Assembly: GCF_007904085.1 (NCBI RefSeq)
Contig: NZ_CP042326.1
Span: 1,240,001 to 1,304,000 of the forward strand
Origin: Euhalothece natronophila Z-M001
GTDB taxonomy: Bacteria > Cyanobacteriota > Cyanobacteriia > Cyanobacteriales > Rubidibacteraceae
Direction of reading: 5' to 3'
DNA length: 64,000 nt
Shown here: piece after piece, positions 44,856 to 54,104 of the stretch
Numbering within the stretch: the first letter of the stretch is position 1
Layout of the letters: every line of letters begins with the position of its first letter
Program-made: the position numbers and the translations under genes
Notes under the pieces: generated by a model
What the model was told of the DNA's origin: nothing
The model's input: the letters and a program-made list of their open reading frames with translations, nothing else
The model's database searches: none

Positions 44856-44905
44856 AACTACTAACTCCTAAAAAGCTGTTGCTAGCAGTCCTCACTTGAG
44901 TAGTT
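44856..44905 (+). other. Possible structured leader upstream of trpC
   Basis: AACTACT (44856-44862) can pair with AGTAGTT (44899-44905), enclosing a small CTG/CAG hairpin. GGG and CCC segments follow at 44907-44925. It lies 98 bp upstream of trpC in an otherwise featureless 230-bp gap. Weak evidence; no known riboswitch or leader is recognised. Confidence 0.25.
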
Positions 44906-45002
44906 AGGGCGAAACAGTCTCTCCCTAGGCTCTTTCCTTTGATGAGGCAATGAGGGCAAATGCAACCAATTTTTAATAATTATAACTGATTGCAGTGTAC
45001 AA

Positions 45003-45890
45003 ATGAGAATTAGAAGACGACCTCAAAATCCAGAAGTTAATGTCAATACAGTTAGCTATCAAGTAGCACTCCCGAATGATAAACCAGACAATATATTAGA
45101 AGAAATTGTTTGGCAAAAAGAAAAAGAGGTAGATCGATCGCGAGAAAAGATTCCTTTTTTACAGTTAAGAAAACAAGTTCAAGATAATGCCCCACCTGTT
45201 AAAAACTTCCTAAAAGCATTACAAAAAGGAGAACGAAATCCTGCTTTAATTGCGGAGATTAAAAAAGCCTCTCCGAGTAAAGGGGTGATTCGAGAAGATT
45301 TTGACCCGATAACGTTAGCTAAAACCTACGAAGAAGCAGGAGCAAGCTGTTTATCCGTTTTAACAGATGCTACCTTTTTTCAGGGAAGTTTTGAAAATTT
45401 AGGATTAGTAAGAGAAGCCACGAATTTACCTCTTTTATGCAAAGAGTTTATTATTTATGCTTATCAAATTTATCAGGCACGATTAATGGGTGCAGATGCA
45501 ATTTTATTGATTGCTGCAATCTTAAATGATCAAGACTTAAACTATTTTGTCAAAATTGTTAATAGTGTGGGAATGACTCCTTTAGTAGAGGTGCACACTT
45601 TAGAAGAACTCGATCGCGCCCTCTCTCTGGACGGAGTTAAGCTAATTGGGATTAACAACCGTAATTTAGAAAACTTTACTGTTGATATTCAAACCACTGT
45701 AGAGTTAATTCAACAACGGCAGGAACAATTAAAAGCAAAAAATATTACCTTGGTTAGTGAGTCGGGATTGCATACCCTTGAGGATTTAGAGATAGTAAAA
45801 AATGCTGGAGCTAATGCCGTCTTAATCGGAGAGTCATTATTAGTCAAGCCTGATCCCAAAAGCGCGATCGCTGCCTTATATAATAGTTAG
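45003..45890 (+). CDS. trpC: Indole-3-glycerol-phosphate synthase
   Basis: A 295-residue TIM-barrel enzyme of tryptophan biosynthesis, converting CdRP to indole-3-glycerol phosphate. The barrel motifs are [69 protein letters not shown] and [14 protein letters not shown]. The N-terminus has ~30 extra residues as in other cyanobacterial TrpC. Not linked to other trp genes, as usual in cyanobacteria. A short CCAATAAT/ATTATTGG hairpin follows at 45894-45910. Confidence 0.96.
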   Translation: MRIRRRPQNPEVNVNTVSYQVALPNDKPDNILEEIVWQKEKEVDRSREKIPFLQLRKQVQDNAPPVKNFLKALQKGERNPALIAEIKKASPSKGVIREDFDPITLAKTYEEAGASCLSVLTDATFFQGSFENLGLVREATNLPLLCKEFIIYAYQIYQARLMGADAILLIAAILNDQDLNYFVKIVNSVGMTPLVEVHTLEELDRALSLDGVKLIGINNRNLENFTVDIQTTVELIQQRQEQLKAKNITLVSESGLHTLEDLEIVKNAGANAVLIGESLLVKPDPKSAIAALYNS

Positions 45891-45962
45891 AGACCAATAA
45901 TCATTATTGGCTGACTCATTTATACTTTTCGTTACCAATTTCCTCGCCTTAAACCCTTTTTT

Positions 45963-46229
45963 ATGGAACCTTTACCTCTTCCTTCTCACATTCATTACGA
46001 ATTATTGTTACAACTCTTAGAAAAACAAACTCTCTCCAATACTTACCACAACTCAACACTGCAACAACAAACCCGAGAACTGATTGTTACTTTACGCAAA
46101 GCCCTCGCCCAACAAAAGCAAATTGAATCCATGTGCGACCAGAGTAATTGTCCCATTGACTACCGATGGTCATTAAATCCCAACCCCAAAACCGTGAGTT
46201 CTGATCAGATGTCAGTTTTTGATAATTAA
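45963..46229 (+). CDS. Small conserved protein (probably DUF5340)
   Basis: An 88-residue soluble protein beginning PLPLPSHIHYELLLQLLEKQT, with a single long helix region and two cysteines (CDQSNC). I associate the N-terminal segment with the cyanobacterial family DUF5340, but this is from memory. No function known. It lies 72 bp after trpC on the same strand and could be read from the same transcript. Confidence 0.7.
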   Translation: MEPLPLPSHIHYELLLQLLEKQTLSNTYHNSTLQQQTRELIVTLRKALAQQKQIESMCDQSNCPIDYRWSLNPNPKTVSSDQMSVFDN

Positions 46230-46292
46230 CCTTGGTGGGGCACTAATTCACGAATATTCCCAAAAAGTGAGATAATGTAAGCCGCTAATTCT

Positions 46293-46346
46293 GAGCCATT
46301 TTAAAGGAGTTGCTGTTCAAGAAAACAGCCTCAACTAAAGTGGCTC
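46293..46346 (+). promoter_or_regulatory. Strong hairpin in the 5' leader of the aminotransferase gene
   Basis: GAGCCATTTT (46293-46302) pairs with AAAGTGGCTC (46337-46346, one G-U). Inside it a second stem pairs AGTT-GCTGTT with AACAGC...AACT around a small loop. The whole 54-nt element lies 65 bp upstream of the start codon and has no T-tract, so it is unlikely to be a terminator. It could be an RNA leader or a protein-binding site. Confidence 0.45.
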
Positions 46347-46410
46347 TAAAAAATCAGGAAAAAACGAAAGAGAGAATTGGCAGTTACTACAAGACACAAA
46401 TGGAGATGCT

Positions 46411-47565
46411 ATGGAAAACAACAACTTACTCATGATTCCTGGGCCAACACCGGTACCAGAAAAAGTCTTACTTGCCCAAACCAAGCACCCTATTGGTCAT
46501 CGTAGCCCAGAATTTAGTGAAATTATTGGTGAAATTAATGAGAACTTGAAATGGCTACATCAAACGCAACAGGAAGTTCTCACAGTAACTGCAAGTGGCA
46601 CTGGAGCGATGGAAGCTGGAATTATTAATTTTCTAAGTGCCGGCGATCGCGTAATTGTTGCGTCTAATGGAAAATTTGGGGAGCGATGGGCAGACTTAGC
46701 TGAAGCCTTTGGCATTAAAACTGACCGTGTCAATATCACTTGGGGAGAAGTAATTGACCCTGAGATCATTCGGGAAAAATTAGAAGCTGACACCAACAAA
46801 GAAATCAAAGCAGTTATTGTCACCCATTCTGAAACCTCAACTGGGGTTTTAAATGACTTAGAAACCATCAACCGTCACGTTAAAAATCATGGCGAAGCAT
46901 TGATTATTGTTGATGCCGTAACCAGCCTCGGTGCAGTCAATCTTCCCATTGATGAATGGGGATTAGACGTGGTTGCTTCTGGGTCTCAAAAAGGTTATAT
47001 GATTCCGCCAGGGCTAGGGTTTATTGCTGTGAGTGAAAAAGCATGGCAAGCCTATGAAACCTCAACCTTACCCAAATTCTATTTTGATCTCGGTCCTTAT
47101 CGGAAATCCGCTACTAAAAATAGCACCCCTTTTACGCCCCCCATTAACCTCATGTTCGGCTTACAAACCGCACTGAGAATGATGCGAGAAGAAGGGTTAG
47201 AAAATATTTTTGCCCGTCACGAACGTAACACCAGAGCTACCCGAGAAGCTGTCCAAGCTCTTGGGCTACCCTTATTTGCCCCAGATCACGCTGCTAGCCG
47301 TGCTGTTACTGCTGTAGCACCCACCACTGTGGATCCAGAAAAAGTACGCTCGGTGATGAAAAAGCAATTTGATATTTCTTTAGCTGGTGGACAAAATGAA
47401 CTCAAGGGGAAAATTTTCCGCATTGGTCACCTTGGTTTCATTAGCGAAAGAGATGTTTTAACCGTTATCAGTGCCTTAGAAGCGGTTTTAGCAGAGCTTG
47501 GTCACGAAAGCATGAAACCAGGGGCAGGAGTAGCAGCTGCCACTCGTGTGTTTGCAGAACTGTAA
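46411..47565 (+). CDS. Alanine/serine-glyoxylate aminotransferase family protein
   Basis: A 384-residue class V PLP enzyme. The PLP lysine is in ASGSQKGYM near residue 194, the PLP phosphate loop in TASGTGAMEAG, and the Asp contacting PLP in IIVDAVTSLG. Its N-terminus (MIPGPTPVPEKV) and PIGHRSPEF are those of alanine-glyoxylate or serine-glyoxylate aminotransferases, likely for photorespiratory glyoxylate to glycine. The same family was earlier called soluble hydrogenase small subunit in cyanobacteria, which is a misnomer. A structured leader lies upstream. Confidence 0.93.
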   Translation: MENNNLLMIPGPTPVPEKVLLAQTKHPIGHRSPEFSEIIGEINENLKWLHQTQQEVLTVTASGTGAMEAGIINFLSAGDRVIVASNGKFGERWADLAEAFGIKTDRVNITWGEVIDPEIIREKLEADTNKEIKAVIVTHSETSTGVLNDLETINRHVKNHGEALIIVDAVTSLGAVNLPIDEWGLDVVASGSQKGYMIPPGLGFIAVSEKAWQAYETSTLPKFYFDLGPYRKSATKNSTPFTPPINLMFGLQTALRMMREEGLENIFARHERNTRATREAVQALGLPLFAPDHAASRAVTAVAPTTVDPEKVRSVMKKQFDISLAGGQNELKGKIFRIGHLGFISERDVLTVISALEAVLAELGHESMKPGAGVAAATRVFAEL

Positions 47566-47689
47566 TTAGCTTAGGGTTGGAAGTCGTCTTCCTTCCTTCT
47601 CTTTCTCTTATCCTTGATCCGACAGAACTGAAATGAATTAATTATAATGGAAAGGTTGTAACGATAAGATAATCTTTACTCATTTAACT

Positions 47690-47866
47690 ATGGCAGTTCC
47701 TAAGAAGAAACGCTCCAAAGCGAAAAAGCGCACTCATAAATCACTGTGGAAAGGAAAAGCCAGAGCAGAAGCCCAAAAAGCTCTCTCTTTGGGCAAATCT
47801 GTTCTTAGTGGTCGCTCTTCCTTTATTTATCCCACAGAAGAAGACGACGAAGACAACGAAGAGTAA
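47690..47866 (+). CDS. rpmF: 50S ribosomal protein L32
   Basis: A 58-residue basic protein starting [18 protein letters not shown], the hallmark of bacterial L32. The body has [16 protein letters not shown] and the acidic tail EEDDEDNEE common in cyanobacterial L32. No zinc-binding cysteines, so this is the zinc-free form. It sits between the aminotransferase and the antiporter genes and has its own leader. Confidence 0.95.
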   Translation: MAVPKKKRSKAKKRTHKSLWKGKARAEAQKALSLGKSVLSGRSSFIYPTEEDDEDNEE

Positions 47867-47874
47867 TTTCTAAC

Positions 47875-47905
47875 AGGGGATGGCAAGTATTTGCGCTTTT
47901 CCCCT
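47875..47905 (+). terminator. Possible bidirectional terminator after rpmF
   Basis: AGGGGA (47875-47880) pairs with TCCCCT (47900-47905) over a 19-nt interval rich in G and T. The arms are short, and the rightmost part overlaps the end of the convergent antiporter gene. Weak. Confidence 0.35.
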
Positions 47906-49475
47906 ATTCTTCCTCCGTATTAAAGACTTTTTCTAAAACAGGAGACAGATTCTTATTGAGTTTTCCAGAACGTACTAACTCGGCATAGGTTTCTGCTTCG
48001 ATATCTAATAAATCTTCTTGTAGCTGTTCTTGATCCAGCGATCGCAGCTGAGGATAAGACTCCTGTAGCTTAGTAATTTCTTGATTAACAGAATCTAATT
48101 TTTCTTGCACCGTTCTCCGATAATTTTCCTTGAACGCTTCATCAATACTAATAGAAAGTTTTACCTCATTTAAGCGTTCTAAAACCTGTTCGAGGGCATT
48201 ACGGCGGGCAAGTAGCTCACTATAGGCTTGACGTTGTGGGCGATCGCCGATTAACCCTAACTTGTTAATGATCGTCTGCATGGTCAAGCCTTGCACTAGG
48301 AGGGTAAATAATACCACTCCAAAGACTGCCTCAATAATATCCTGTCTTCCTTCTAGCATTGCAGGAACACTCAAAGCTAAAGCAATGGAGACTGAACCAC
48401 GTAAGCCACCCCACCATAAAACAGTTTGCTGTTTCCAGCTAATTGGGTTTTTGCCAGTAATCAAATTACTAACTGTTCCCAAGCCAAAAATACTAATCGC
48501 GCGAACTACTACTAAAGCAACAATCGAAACAGCAATTAACTGCCATTTATCTAATAAGCCACGGATATCAATTTGATCCCCAATCAGCAAAAAGACAATG
48601 GAGTTAACAAAAAACGCAATAAACTCCCAAAATTCTGAAACTGATAAACGGGTGCGAGGGTTCATGCCAATCCGAGAACCAAAGTTCCCTAAAATTAGCC
48701 CTGTGGTCACTACGCCGATTACCCCTGATCCCCCTAATTCTTCTGTTAACAAATAAGTACCGTAAGCAGAAACTAAGGTTAATGATTGTTCAACTAATGG
48801 GAGATCAAAACGTTGGGTTAAATAAGAAATGCCAAAACCAATTAACCCTCCAACAGCAATTCCTATCCCTGTAAAAGTTACAAATTGAACGAGAGTATTA
48901 GTTGTAGAAAATTCCTGTGTTCCTAAAGGAATTGCCACTAAAATTCCGAACGCAACAACCGCTACTCCATCGTTAAATAAACTTTCCCCTTCCATTAAAA
49001 CAGTTAAGCGTTCTCCAACCCCTAATTCTCGGAATAGGGCAATCACAGCCACTGGATCAGTCGCTGCTAAACTAGCTCCAATCAAGAGAGCAATAGGAAG
49101 AGTTAAATCGGTAAAATGGCTAATCGTAAAGCCAATCCCTACCACTGTAATTACGACCCCAACAATAGCAAGCAAGCAAACAGGAATTAAGTTATTTTTT
49201 AAGTTTCGCCAACGGATATTCCAAGCTGCTTCAAATAATAAAGGTGGCAGAAAAATTTCTAAAATTAATTCTGGAGAAAGATTGACTAAACGAATATCAA
49301 CGAAGGCTAGAACTAATCCAACAATTACTAAGAGTAAAGTGTAAGGAATTTGACGAAAAAAACTGGATATTTGCGAGATAGTTGCTACCCCTAAAGAGAC
49401 ACAAAGAACAATTAAAAACTGTTCTAAACTTTCTTCAATGGCAGCGGCTTCTCCCATTGTCGCTTCAATAGTCAT
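47904..49475 (-). CDS. Na+/H+ antiporter, CPA1 (NhaP-type)
   Basis: A 523-residue membrane protein with about 12 transmembrane segments and a ~110-residue cytoplasmic C-terminal tail. Ion-binding residues are recognisable in GASLAATDPVAV and in the helix with MEGESLFNDGVAV. The LWWGGLRGSVSIALALS segment is also typical of CPA1. The cytoplasmic tail is charged and may sense pH or salt. Family knowledge: such NhaP/NhaS proteins are important for salt and alkaline tolerance in cyanobacteria. The N-terminus could begin at Met6. Confidence 0.93.
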   Translation of the reverse strand: MTIEATMGEAAAIEESLEQFLIVLCVSLGVATISQISSFFRQIPYTLLLVIVGLVLAFVDIRLVNLSPELILEIFLPPLLFEAAWNIRWRNLKNNLIPVCLLAIVGVVITVVGIGFTISHFTDLTLPIALLIGASLAATDPVAVIALFRELGVGERLTVLMEGESLFNDGVAVVAFGILVAIPLGTQEFSTTNTLVQFVTFTGIGIAVGGLIGFGISYLTQRFDLPLVEQSLTLVSAYGTYLLTEELGGSGVIGVVTTGLILGNFGSRIGMNPRTRLSVSEFWEFIAFFVNSIVFLLIGDQIDIRGLLDKWQLIAVSIVALVVVRAISIFGLGTVSNLITGKNPISWKQQTVLWWGGLRGSVSIALALSVPAMLEGRQDIIEAVFGVVLFTLLVQGLTMQTIINKLGLIGDRPQRQAYSELLARRNALEQVLERLNEVKLSISIDEAFKENYRRTVQEKLDSVNQEITKLQESYPQLRSLDQEQLQEDLLDIEAETYAELVRSGKLNKNLSPVLEKVFNTEEE

Positions 49476-49594
49476 AGTTTCAATGTTTTAGTTCGATGAA
49501 TAGTGGTTAGAGCAAGGAAATTTTTAATCATCTTACAAGGCTGAAATTAATTACTGAGCAATATTTTATCGTTTGATGCTCTCGTTTTAATTGA

Positions 49595-49789
49595 CCTGCT
49601 CCCGCGTTTAACCCTTCACCTTATCGTAAAATCACGGTTGTTTTGGTCGATGCTGGCTACCAAGAACCCAACTTTAGCAGGGCAGTAGAGAAGTTAACTC
49701 AAGCGTTTATCCCCCCATCTCCCATTAACCTAGCGGTATCATGGGAGTCTTCTCTTCGCATTGTGATACAAAATATCTTAGTTAATTAG
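49595..49789 (+). pseudogene. Open frame fragment, unidentified (possible gene remnant)
   Basis: A 64-codon stretch without ATG is open from a TGA at 49592 to a TAG at 49787. It encodes RKITVVLVDAGYQEPNFS, then VEKLTQAFIPPSP and WESSLRIVIQNILVN. The composition looks protein-like, but I cannot name a family; a decayed transposase is one option. The remaining DNA of the 49476-49781 gap shows nothing else. Confidence 0.3.
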
Positions 49790-50504
49790 ATTCTTTCCTT
49801 TTTCCTTCTTTTCGACGGGGTGTAGGTTTAGAAATATCCTTTTTTCGGGATGGAGAAATAATTTTTTTATTTTTGTTATTTACTTTTTTAGGTTTATCTT
49901 TATAGCTAATTTTAGTTATTTTCTCGGCGTAAGTTGCTACTAACTCTGTTCCCTTTAACTGTGCATCGAATTCCCAAAAATACCCTAATTTTTCTTCATC
50001 TTCTGGTAAAGTTCCATTGAGTTTAACCTTAAAAAAGCTAGACTTTTCTTGAGATTTCTTTTTAATTTTTATAATTATTTTTTGTTCCGCTTCTGAATAA
50101 AAAACTAATTCTCCTCGAATTGAAAAATATCCTGCTTGCGCGTTAACTTTTTTAACAGTTTCTTCCTCCAACTTTTCAGCGCGTAGGGAGGATTCGGTTA
50201 AAGTTTGGGGTTCCCAAATTCCAGCGACTTGTAAATGTAAATAATTTTGTTTCTGGCGAGTACGCGGATAAACCACCCAAAGATGTGGTTCTTCTAGATT
50301 AATATGTTTTTTGACTACACTAATAACACGCCCTAGAAGCACAGTTTCTAAAGTAGTATCTTCTGATAAAATTAATTTCCCTGAGGTGAATTTCTCATCA
50401 TCAGGTTGATAAACCCCCCACACTAAACCAATCGCGCGATATTGAGTCTCATGGGTAGGTGGTGGGATAGGATGTTGTAAAAATTTTTCTTGATCGTGAG
50501 CCAT
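49782..50504 (-). CDS. Conserved hypothetical protein (240 aa)
   Basis: A 240-residue soluble protein. The N-terminal ~200 residues are beta-rich and contain AIGLVWGVYQPDDEKFTSGKLIL and LWVVYPRTRQKQNYLHLQVAG. The C-terminal ~35 residues are very basic (KKVNNKNKKIISPSRKK), like a nucleic-acid-binding tail. I do not recognise a named domain. It lies 33 bp downstream of miaA and is on the same strand, so an RNA-related role is possible but only suggested by context. Confidence 0.7.
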   Translation of the reverse strand: MAHDQEKFLQHPIPPPTHETQYRAIGLVWGVYQPDDEKFTSGKLILSEDTTLETVLLGRVISVVKKHINLEEPHLWVVYPRTRQKQNYLHLQVAGIWEPQTLTESSLRAEKLEEETVKKVNAQAGYFSIRGELVFYSEAEQKIIIKIKKKSQEKSSFFKVKLNGTLPEDEEKLGYFWEFDAQLKGTELVATYAEKITKISYKDKPKKVNNKNKKIISPSRKKDISKPTPRRKEGKRKESN

Positions 50505-50537
50505 ATTGGTGATTAGTAATATTTAGTTTGCTTTCCC

Positions 50538-51425
50538 CTACTCACTGATATAGTGACGTACTGCATCATATAGATCAGGCTGTTGACTATTAAACCAAGT
50601 AATTTCTGCTTGAGAGGTAAACCAAGTTCGTTGTCGTTTTGCAAATTGGCGAGTATGAAGAACAATTAATTCTTCGGCGGTTTCTAAGTCAGTTTCTCCT
50701 GCTAAATAGTCTTTGATTTCTTGATATCCTAGCGTATCCAATAAGGGAAGTGACCAGCCATATTTCTCAATCAATCCTTTTACTTCTGTAATCAATCCTA
50801 AATCTAACATTTTCTGGGTACGAGTTTGGATTCTTTTTGTTAACTCTTCTGGAGAACAGTCTAACCCAATTTGTTGGATCGGATAAGAAGGGGGATTTTC
50901 CCCTTGTTGTTCACTAATTGGTTTTCCTGTCACATAAAAAACTTCTAAAGCCCGTAGGGTTCGCACCTGATCATTGGGATGGATTTTTGTTGCAGCTTTG
51001 GGATCAACTTGCTGTAAAAATGCATACAGTTGAGATTGACCAAGAGATTTTAAGCGCGATCGCAGTTCTGGATGCGCGGGAACTCTGGGAATTTTTAATC
51101 CTTTAGTTATAGCTTTAATATATAACCCCGTTCCGCCGACTAATAATAATGGGGAATAAGGAAGAGATGTAATTAAATGATTTGCTTTATCCTGATACTC
51201 TGCTACAGTTAATGAATGTCTAGGATCACAAATATCAATTAAATAATGAGAAATTAAGGCTTGTTCTTCTGGAGTCGGTTTAGCGGTTCCAATATTAAAG
51301 TCACGATACACTTGTCGGGAATCAGCACTTAAAATCACTGTATTTAATTCTTGAGCCAGTTTTAAGGCTAATCTTGATTTTCCCGTTGCAGTTGGACCAC
51401 AAATAACAATTAATTTCGTTGACAT
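50538..51425 (-). CDS. miaA: tRNA dimethylallyltransferase MiaA
   Basis: A 295-residue enzyme adding a dimethylallyl group to A37 of tRNAs reading UNN codons. Walker A is GPTATGKSRLAL near residue 9, and DSRQVYRDFNIGTAKP is the substrate-binding segment. The other family landmarks are YLIDICDPRH, LVGGTGLYIKA and DTLGYQEIKDYL. ATG 51425 (MSTKLIV) is preferred to the upstream ATG at 51455. It is followed by the 240-aa hypothetical protein. Confidence 0.95.
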   Translation of the reverse strand: MSTKLIVICGPTATGKSRLALKLAQELNTVILSADSRQVYRDFNIGTAKPTPEEQALISHYLIDICDPRHSLTVAEYQDKANHLITSLPYSPLLLVGGTGLYIKAITKGLKIPRVPAHPELRSRLKSLGQSQLYAFLQQVDPKAATKIHPNDQVRTLRALEVFYVTGKPISEQQGENPPSYPIQQIGLDCSPEELTKRIQTRTQKMLDLGLITEVKGLIEKYGWSLPLLDTLGYQEIKDYLAGETDLETAEELIVLHTRQFAKRQRTWFTSQAEITWFNSQQPDLYDAVRHYISE

Positions 51426-51473
51426 TGATTTAACCAGATAGCTGAAAGAAGACACTTACATTTTTTTTCAACC

Positions 51474-52091
51474 TTAGAAACGCAATGGAAAATCTTCTAA
51501 CCAGAGGCTAACTGGTACTGCATTTCCTCTTTCATCCACTTTAGCTTCCACAACAAACGGACGTTCCCCTGTTTCATCCGCTTGTAAATTACGAATCCTC
51601 TGGTTCAACTCTTCTCGTTGTTGCTCAGGGAAATAATAACGCTCTAAGCCATAATTTACCCATCTATTATCTAATTCTCCCTTAATCGCTATTTGTTCAT
51701 TACCTAGTTCTACGGGACGCTGATAACGCACAGCAATTGCTTCCCAAGGTGTAGGATGAGAAGATTCACTTTCAGTTTCTGGGGCTTGTAGGATTACATA
51801 AAGAGAGGTTCCATCTGGTGGAAGCGTCTCATCTTCATCATCACGAGTTTGGCGGACGACACTTTCCCACCCGTTTAAGGTTTCCAGTTTTTCTACTTGC
51901 GAGATATTGTAGCGCAGGGTTTGGGAATATCCCCTTAGGAGGTCATAAGGATCAACTGGGACAGTTTGTAATACCACTTCTGTTCCAGTGAGATGAGTAT
52001 AAATTGCTTGAGCTGGAATACTGGCAATTAAAGCAATTTGGCAGGTAAGGGGTAAGACAAAACGAACGAAAGGAAGACTATTCATAAACAA
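51474..52091 (-). CDS. GDYXXLXY-family membrane-associated protein
   Basis: A 205-residue protein with an N-terminal hydrophobic segment (residues ~5-28) that is a signal peptide or anchor. The segment VDPYDLLRGYSQTLRYNIS carries the family motif in the form P-Y-D-L-L-R-G-Y. The rest is a soluble domain with RPFVVEAKVDERGNAVPV. Family members are conserved in cyanobacteria; function unknown. It lies just downstream of the miaA start on the same strand (49 bp). Confidence 0.75.
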   Translation of the reverse strand: MFMNSLPFVRFVLPLTCQIALIASIPAQAIYTHLTGTEVVLQTVPVDPYDLLRGYSQTLRYNISQVEKLETLNGWESVVRQTRDDEDETLPPDGTSLYVILQAPETESESSHPTPWEAIAVRYQRPVELGNEQIAIKGELDNRWVNYGLERYYFPEQQREELNQRIRNLQADETGERPFVVEAKVDERGNAVPVSLWLEDFPLRF

Positions 52092-52206
52092 TTGTTAGCA
52101 AAACACCAGATCTGTATCCGTTGTAATGGTTGAGAGATTTATTTCTGGATAACATGGGAGTAAAGGAGAAATTGCTCTTACTGAGCAGGGGATTGCTGTC
52201 AGTTTT

Positions 52207-52473
52207 ATGGATATGCAACTTATTAATATTGGATTTGGGAATATTGTTTGCGCTAATCGGGTGGTTGCGATTGTTAGTCCTGAGTCAGCCCCTATCAAGC
52301 GGATTATTACAGACGCGCGCGATCGCGGTCATTTAATAGATGCCACTTATGGTCGGCGCACACGAGCTGTTATTATTACGGACTCTGGTCATATTATTTT
52401 ATCAGCCATTCAACCGGAAACAGTTGCTAATCGCTTTATTTTAAGCAAAGATAATCAAGTAGCAACAAACTAA
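52207..52473 (+). CDS. remA: RemA-family regulatory protein (DUF370)
   Basis: An 88-residue protein matching the RemA family, a DNA-binding regulator of biofilm matrix genes in Bacillus. Landmarks are [60 protein letters not shown], a compact beta-rich fold. In Bacillus remA is also next to gmk, as here (7-bp gap). In cyanobacteria its target genes are unknown. Confidence 0.92.
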   Translation: MDMQLINIGFGNIVCANRVVAIVSPESAPIKRIITDARDRGHLIDATYGRRTRAVIITDSGHIILSAIQPETVANRFILSKDNQVATN

Positions 52474-52480
52474 CAGAGGA

Positions 52481-53047
52481 ATGACCAGCGGTAAATTAAT
52501 TGTGATTACAGGTCCTAGTGGCGTGGGTAAAGGAACGCTTGTCAAGTTGCTTCTTGCTCATCATCCTGACCTGAGTTTATCGGTTTCTGCCACCACTCGC
52601 CCCCCCCGGGAAGGAGAGACAGAGGGAAAAGATTACTTTTTCTTGTCTCGTGACCAATTTGAAAACATGATCGAAACAGGAGAACTTTTGGAATGGGCTG
52701 AATATGCTGGAAATTATTATGGAACGCCACGTCAAGGGGTAGAAGAAAAGCTACAAGCAGAAGAATGGGTAGTTTTAGAAATTGAAGTTGTGGGTGCCAG
52801 AAAAATTAAACAGAGTTTTCCTGAAGCTACTCGCGTTTTCATTTTACCCCCTTCTCTAGCGGTTTTAGAAGAACGCTTGATAAAACGAGGAAAAGATAGC
52901 AAAGCAGCGATCGCGCAACGTCTCGAACACGCTGAAACAGAAATTGCTGCCGCTGAAGAATTTGAGTTTTGTGTAGTCAATGATGATCTCGATCGTTCTT
53001 TAGTCAAGCTAGAAAAGATCATCTTTCAGCCATCCCAAAAGGATTAA
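52481..53047 (+). CDS. gmk: Guanylate kinase
   Basis: A 188-residue nucleotide kinase converting GMP to GDP. The P-loop is GPSGVGKGTL near residue 11. SVSATTRPPREGETEGKDYFF is the GMP-binding segment, followed by GELLEWAEYAGNYYGTP. The Lys of the usual GKST is followed by Gly rather than Ser, as in other guanylate kinases (GVGKG/S). Its stop overlaps the stop of the convergent speE gene by 4 bp. Confidence 0.96.
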   Translation: MTSGKLIVITGPSGVGKGTLVKLLLAHHPDLSLSVSATTRPPREGETEGKDYFFLSRDQFENMIETGELLEWAEYAGNYYGTPRQGVEEKLQAEEWVVLEIEVVGARKIKQSFPEATRVFILPPSLAVLEERLIKRGKDSKAAIAQRLEHAETEIAAAEEFEFCVVNDDLDRSLVKLEKIIFQPSQKD

Positions 53048-53985
53048 TGACTCACCCCTTTACCAAAAAACTTTGGCGGTTCCGAGAGGGTAAAAATTTC
53101 TTGATGCTGCGCGATCGCGCGACGAACATAAACTGGTGTCTGTAACAACCCCAATAAAGTTACTCCATCCACTAACTTGAAATTTCCAGTAGTTTTTTCC
53201 TGTAACAATTGGTCAACTACACTTGGTTCAGGGCGAGTGTTAATAGGCGTATGAGAAGAGACAGTAACACTCCAAGGTTCACCATAAGTCGGAACAAAAG
53301 TCGTATAAGAAACATTATTTTCAAAAACCGTTTTCAAAGTATTGAATAGCCGAGCATGAGTAGCAATATAAGGAGGGGCAACCGGACCTGCTTGTAAAAC
53401 AAACTTGCCATCAGGAGCTAATACCCGATTCACTTTCTCATAAAATTCCTTGGTAAATAACTTAAAAGAAGGACCCTCTTCAATGGGATCAGAAAGATCA
53501 CTAATCACCACATCCCATTGCTCTTCACTTTGATCTAATACCTCCAAAGCATCTCCAATCACTAATTCTGTCCGCGGATCAGAAAAAGCCCCTTGATGCA
53601 TCTCTGGCAAATGAGTTTGACAGGCTTCTACTACTTCCCCATCAATATCTACCATTTTTACCTTTTCTACACTTTGCCAGCGTAAAACTTCGCGAATGGT
53701 TGCTCCTTCACCACCGCCTAAAACCAGCACTTTTTTCGGAGCCTGGTGCATAATCATCGCTGGATGTACTAGAGCTTCATGGTAGAGAAACTCATCGGCA
53801 GTGGAAGATTGCCATTTTCCATCTAGAACTAGTCCCTTACCATAAGCCCCAGATTGGACAATATACATTTCCTGAAATGCTGTTTTTTTGTAGGTAAGGA
53901 TTTCTGTAACCCCATGAACATAAATATCCCAAGGGGTTATATACTCACTAATCCAAAGATCAGCTTCTAAATTGCTACCTGCCAT
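53044..53985 (-). CDS. speE: Spermidine synthase
   Basis: A 313-residue aminopropyltransferase. The decarboxy-SAM binding site is LVLGGGEGATIREVLRW near residue 83, and DLSDPIEEGPSF (~160) is the substrate-binding segment. YHEALVHPAM and PTYGEPWSVTVSS are also typical. It makes spermidine from putrescine. Divergent from the ferredoxin gene across a 119-bp gap. Confidence 0.94.
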   Translation of the reverse strand: MAGSNLEADLWISEYITPWDIYVHGVTEILTYKKTAFQEMYIVQSGAYGKGLVLDGKWQSSTADEFLYHEALVHPAMIMHQAPKKVLVLGGGEGATIREVLRWQSVEKVKMVDIDGEVVEACQTHLPEMHQGAFSDPRTELVIGDALEVLDQSEEQWDVVISDLSDPIEEGPSFKLFTKEFYEKVNRVLAPDGKFVLQAGPVAPPYIATHARLFNTLKTVFENNVSYTTFVPTYGEPWSVTVSSHTPINTRPEPSVVDQLLQEKTTGNFKLVDGVTLLGLLQTPVYVRRAIAQHQEIFTLSEPPKFFGKGVSH

Positions 53986-54104
53986 AATGAATCTCCTTCA
54001 ATTTTAATCTCAGAGATTCTAAAATTACCATGATTATAAGTTTGCTACAATCGGAATCGCATCAACTGGGATCCTGAAGCTACGTATTTTAAAAACAATT
54101 ATTT

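Noticed and set aside
44772-46410. tRNA or small stable RNA in the gaps around trpC
   Set aside because: I searched for the conserved T-arm pattern and acceptor pairing and found none.
52095-52336. Small frames over the remA start on both strands
   Set aside because: They overlap the clearly conserved remA frame and have no family resemblance.
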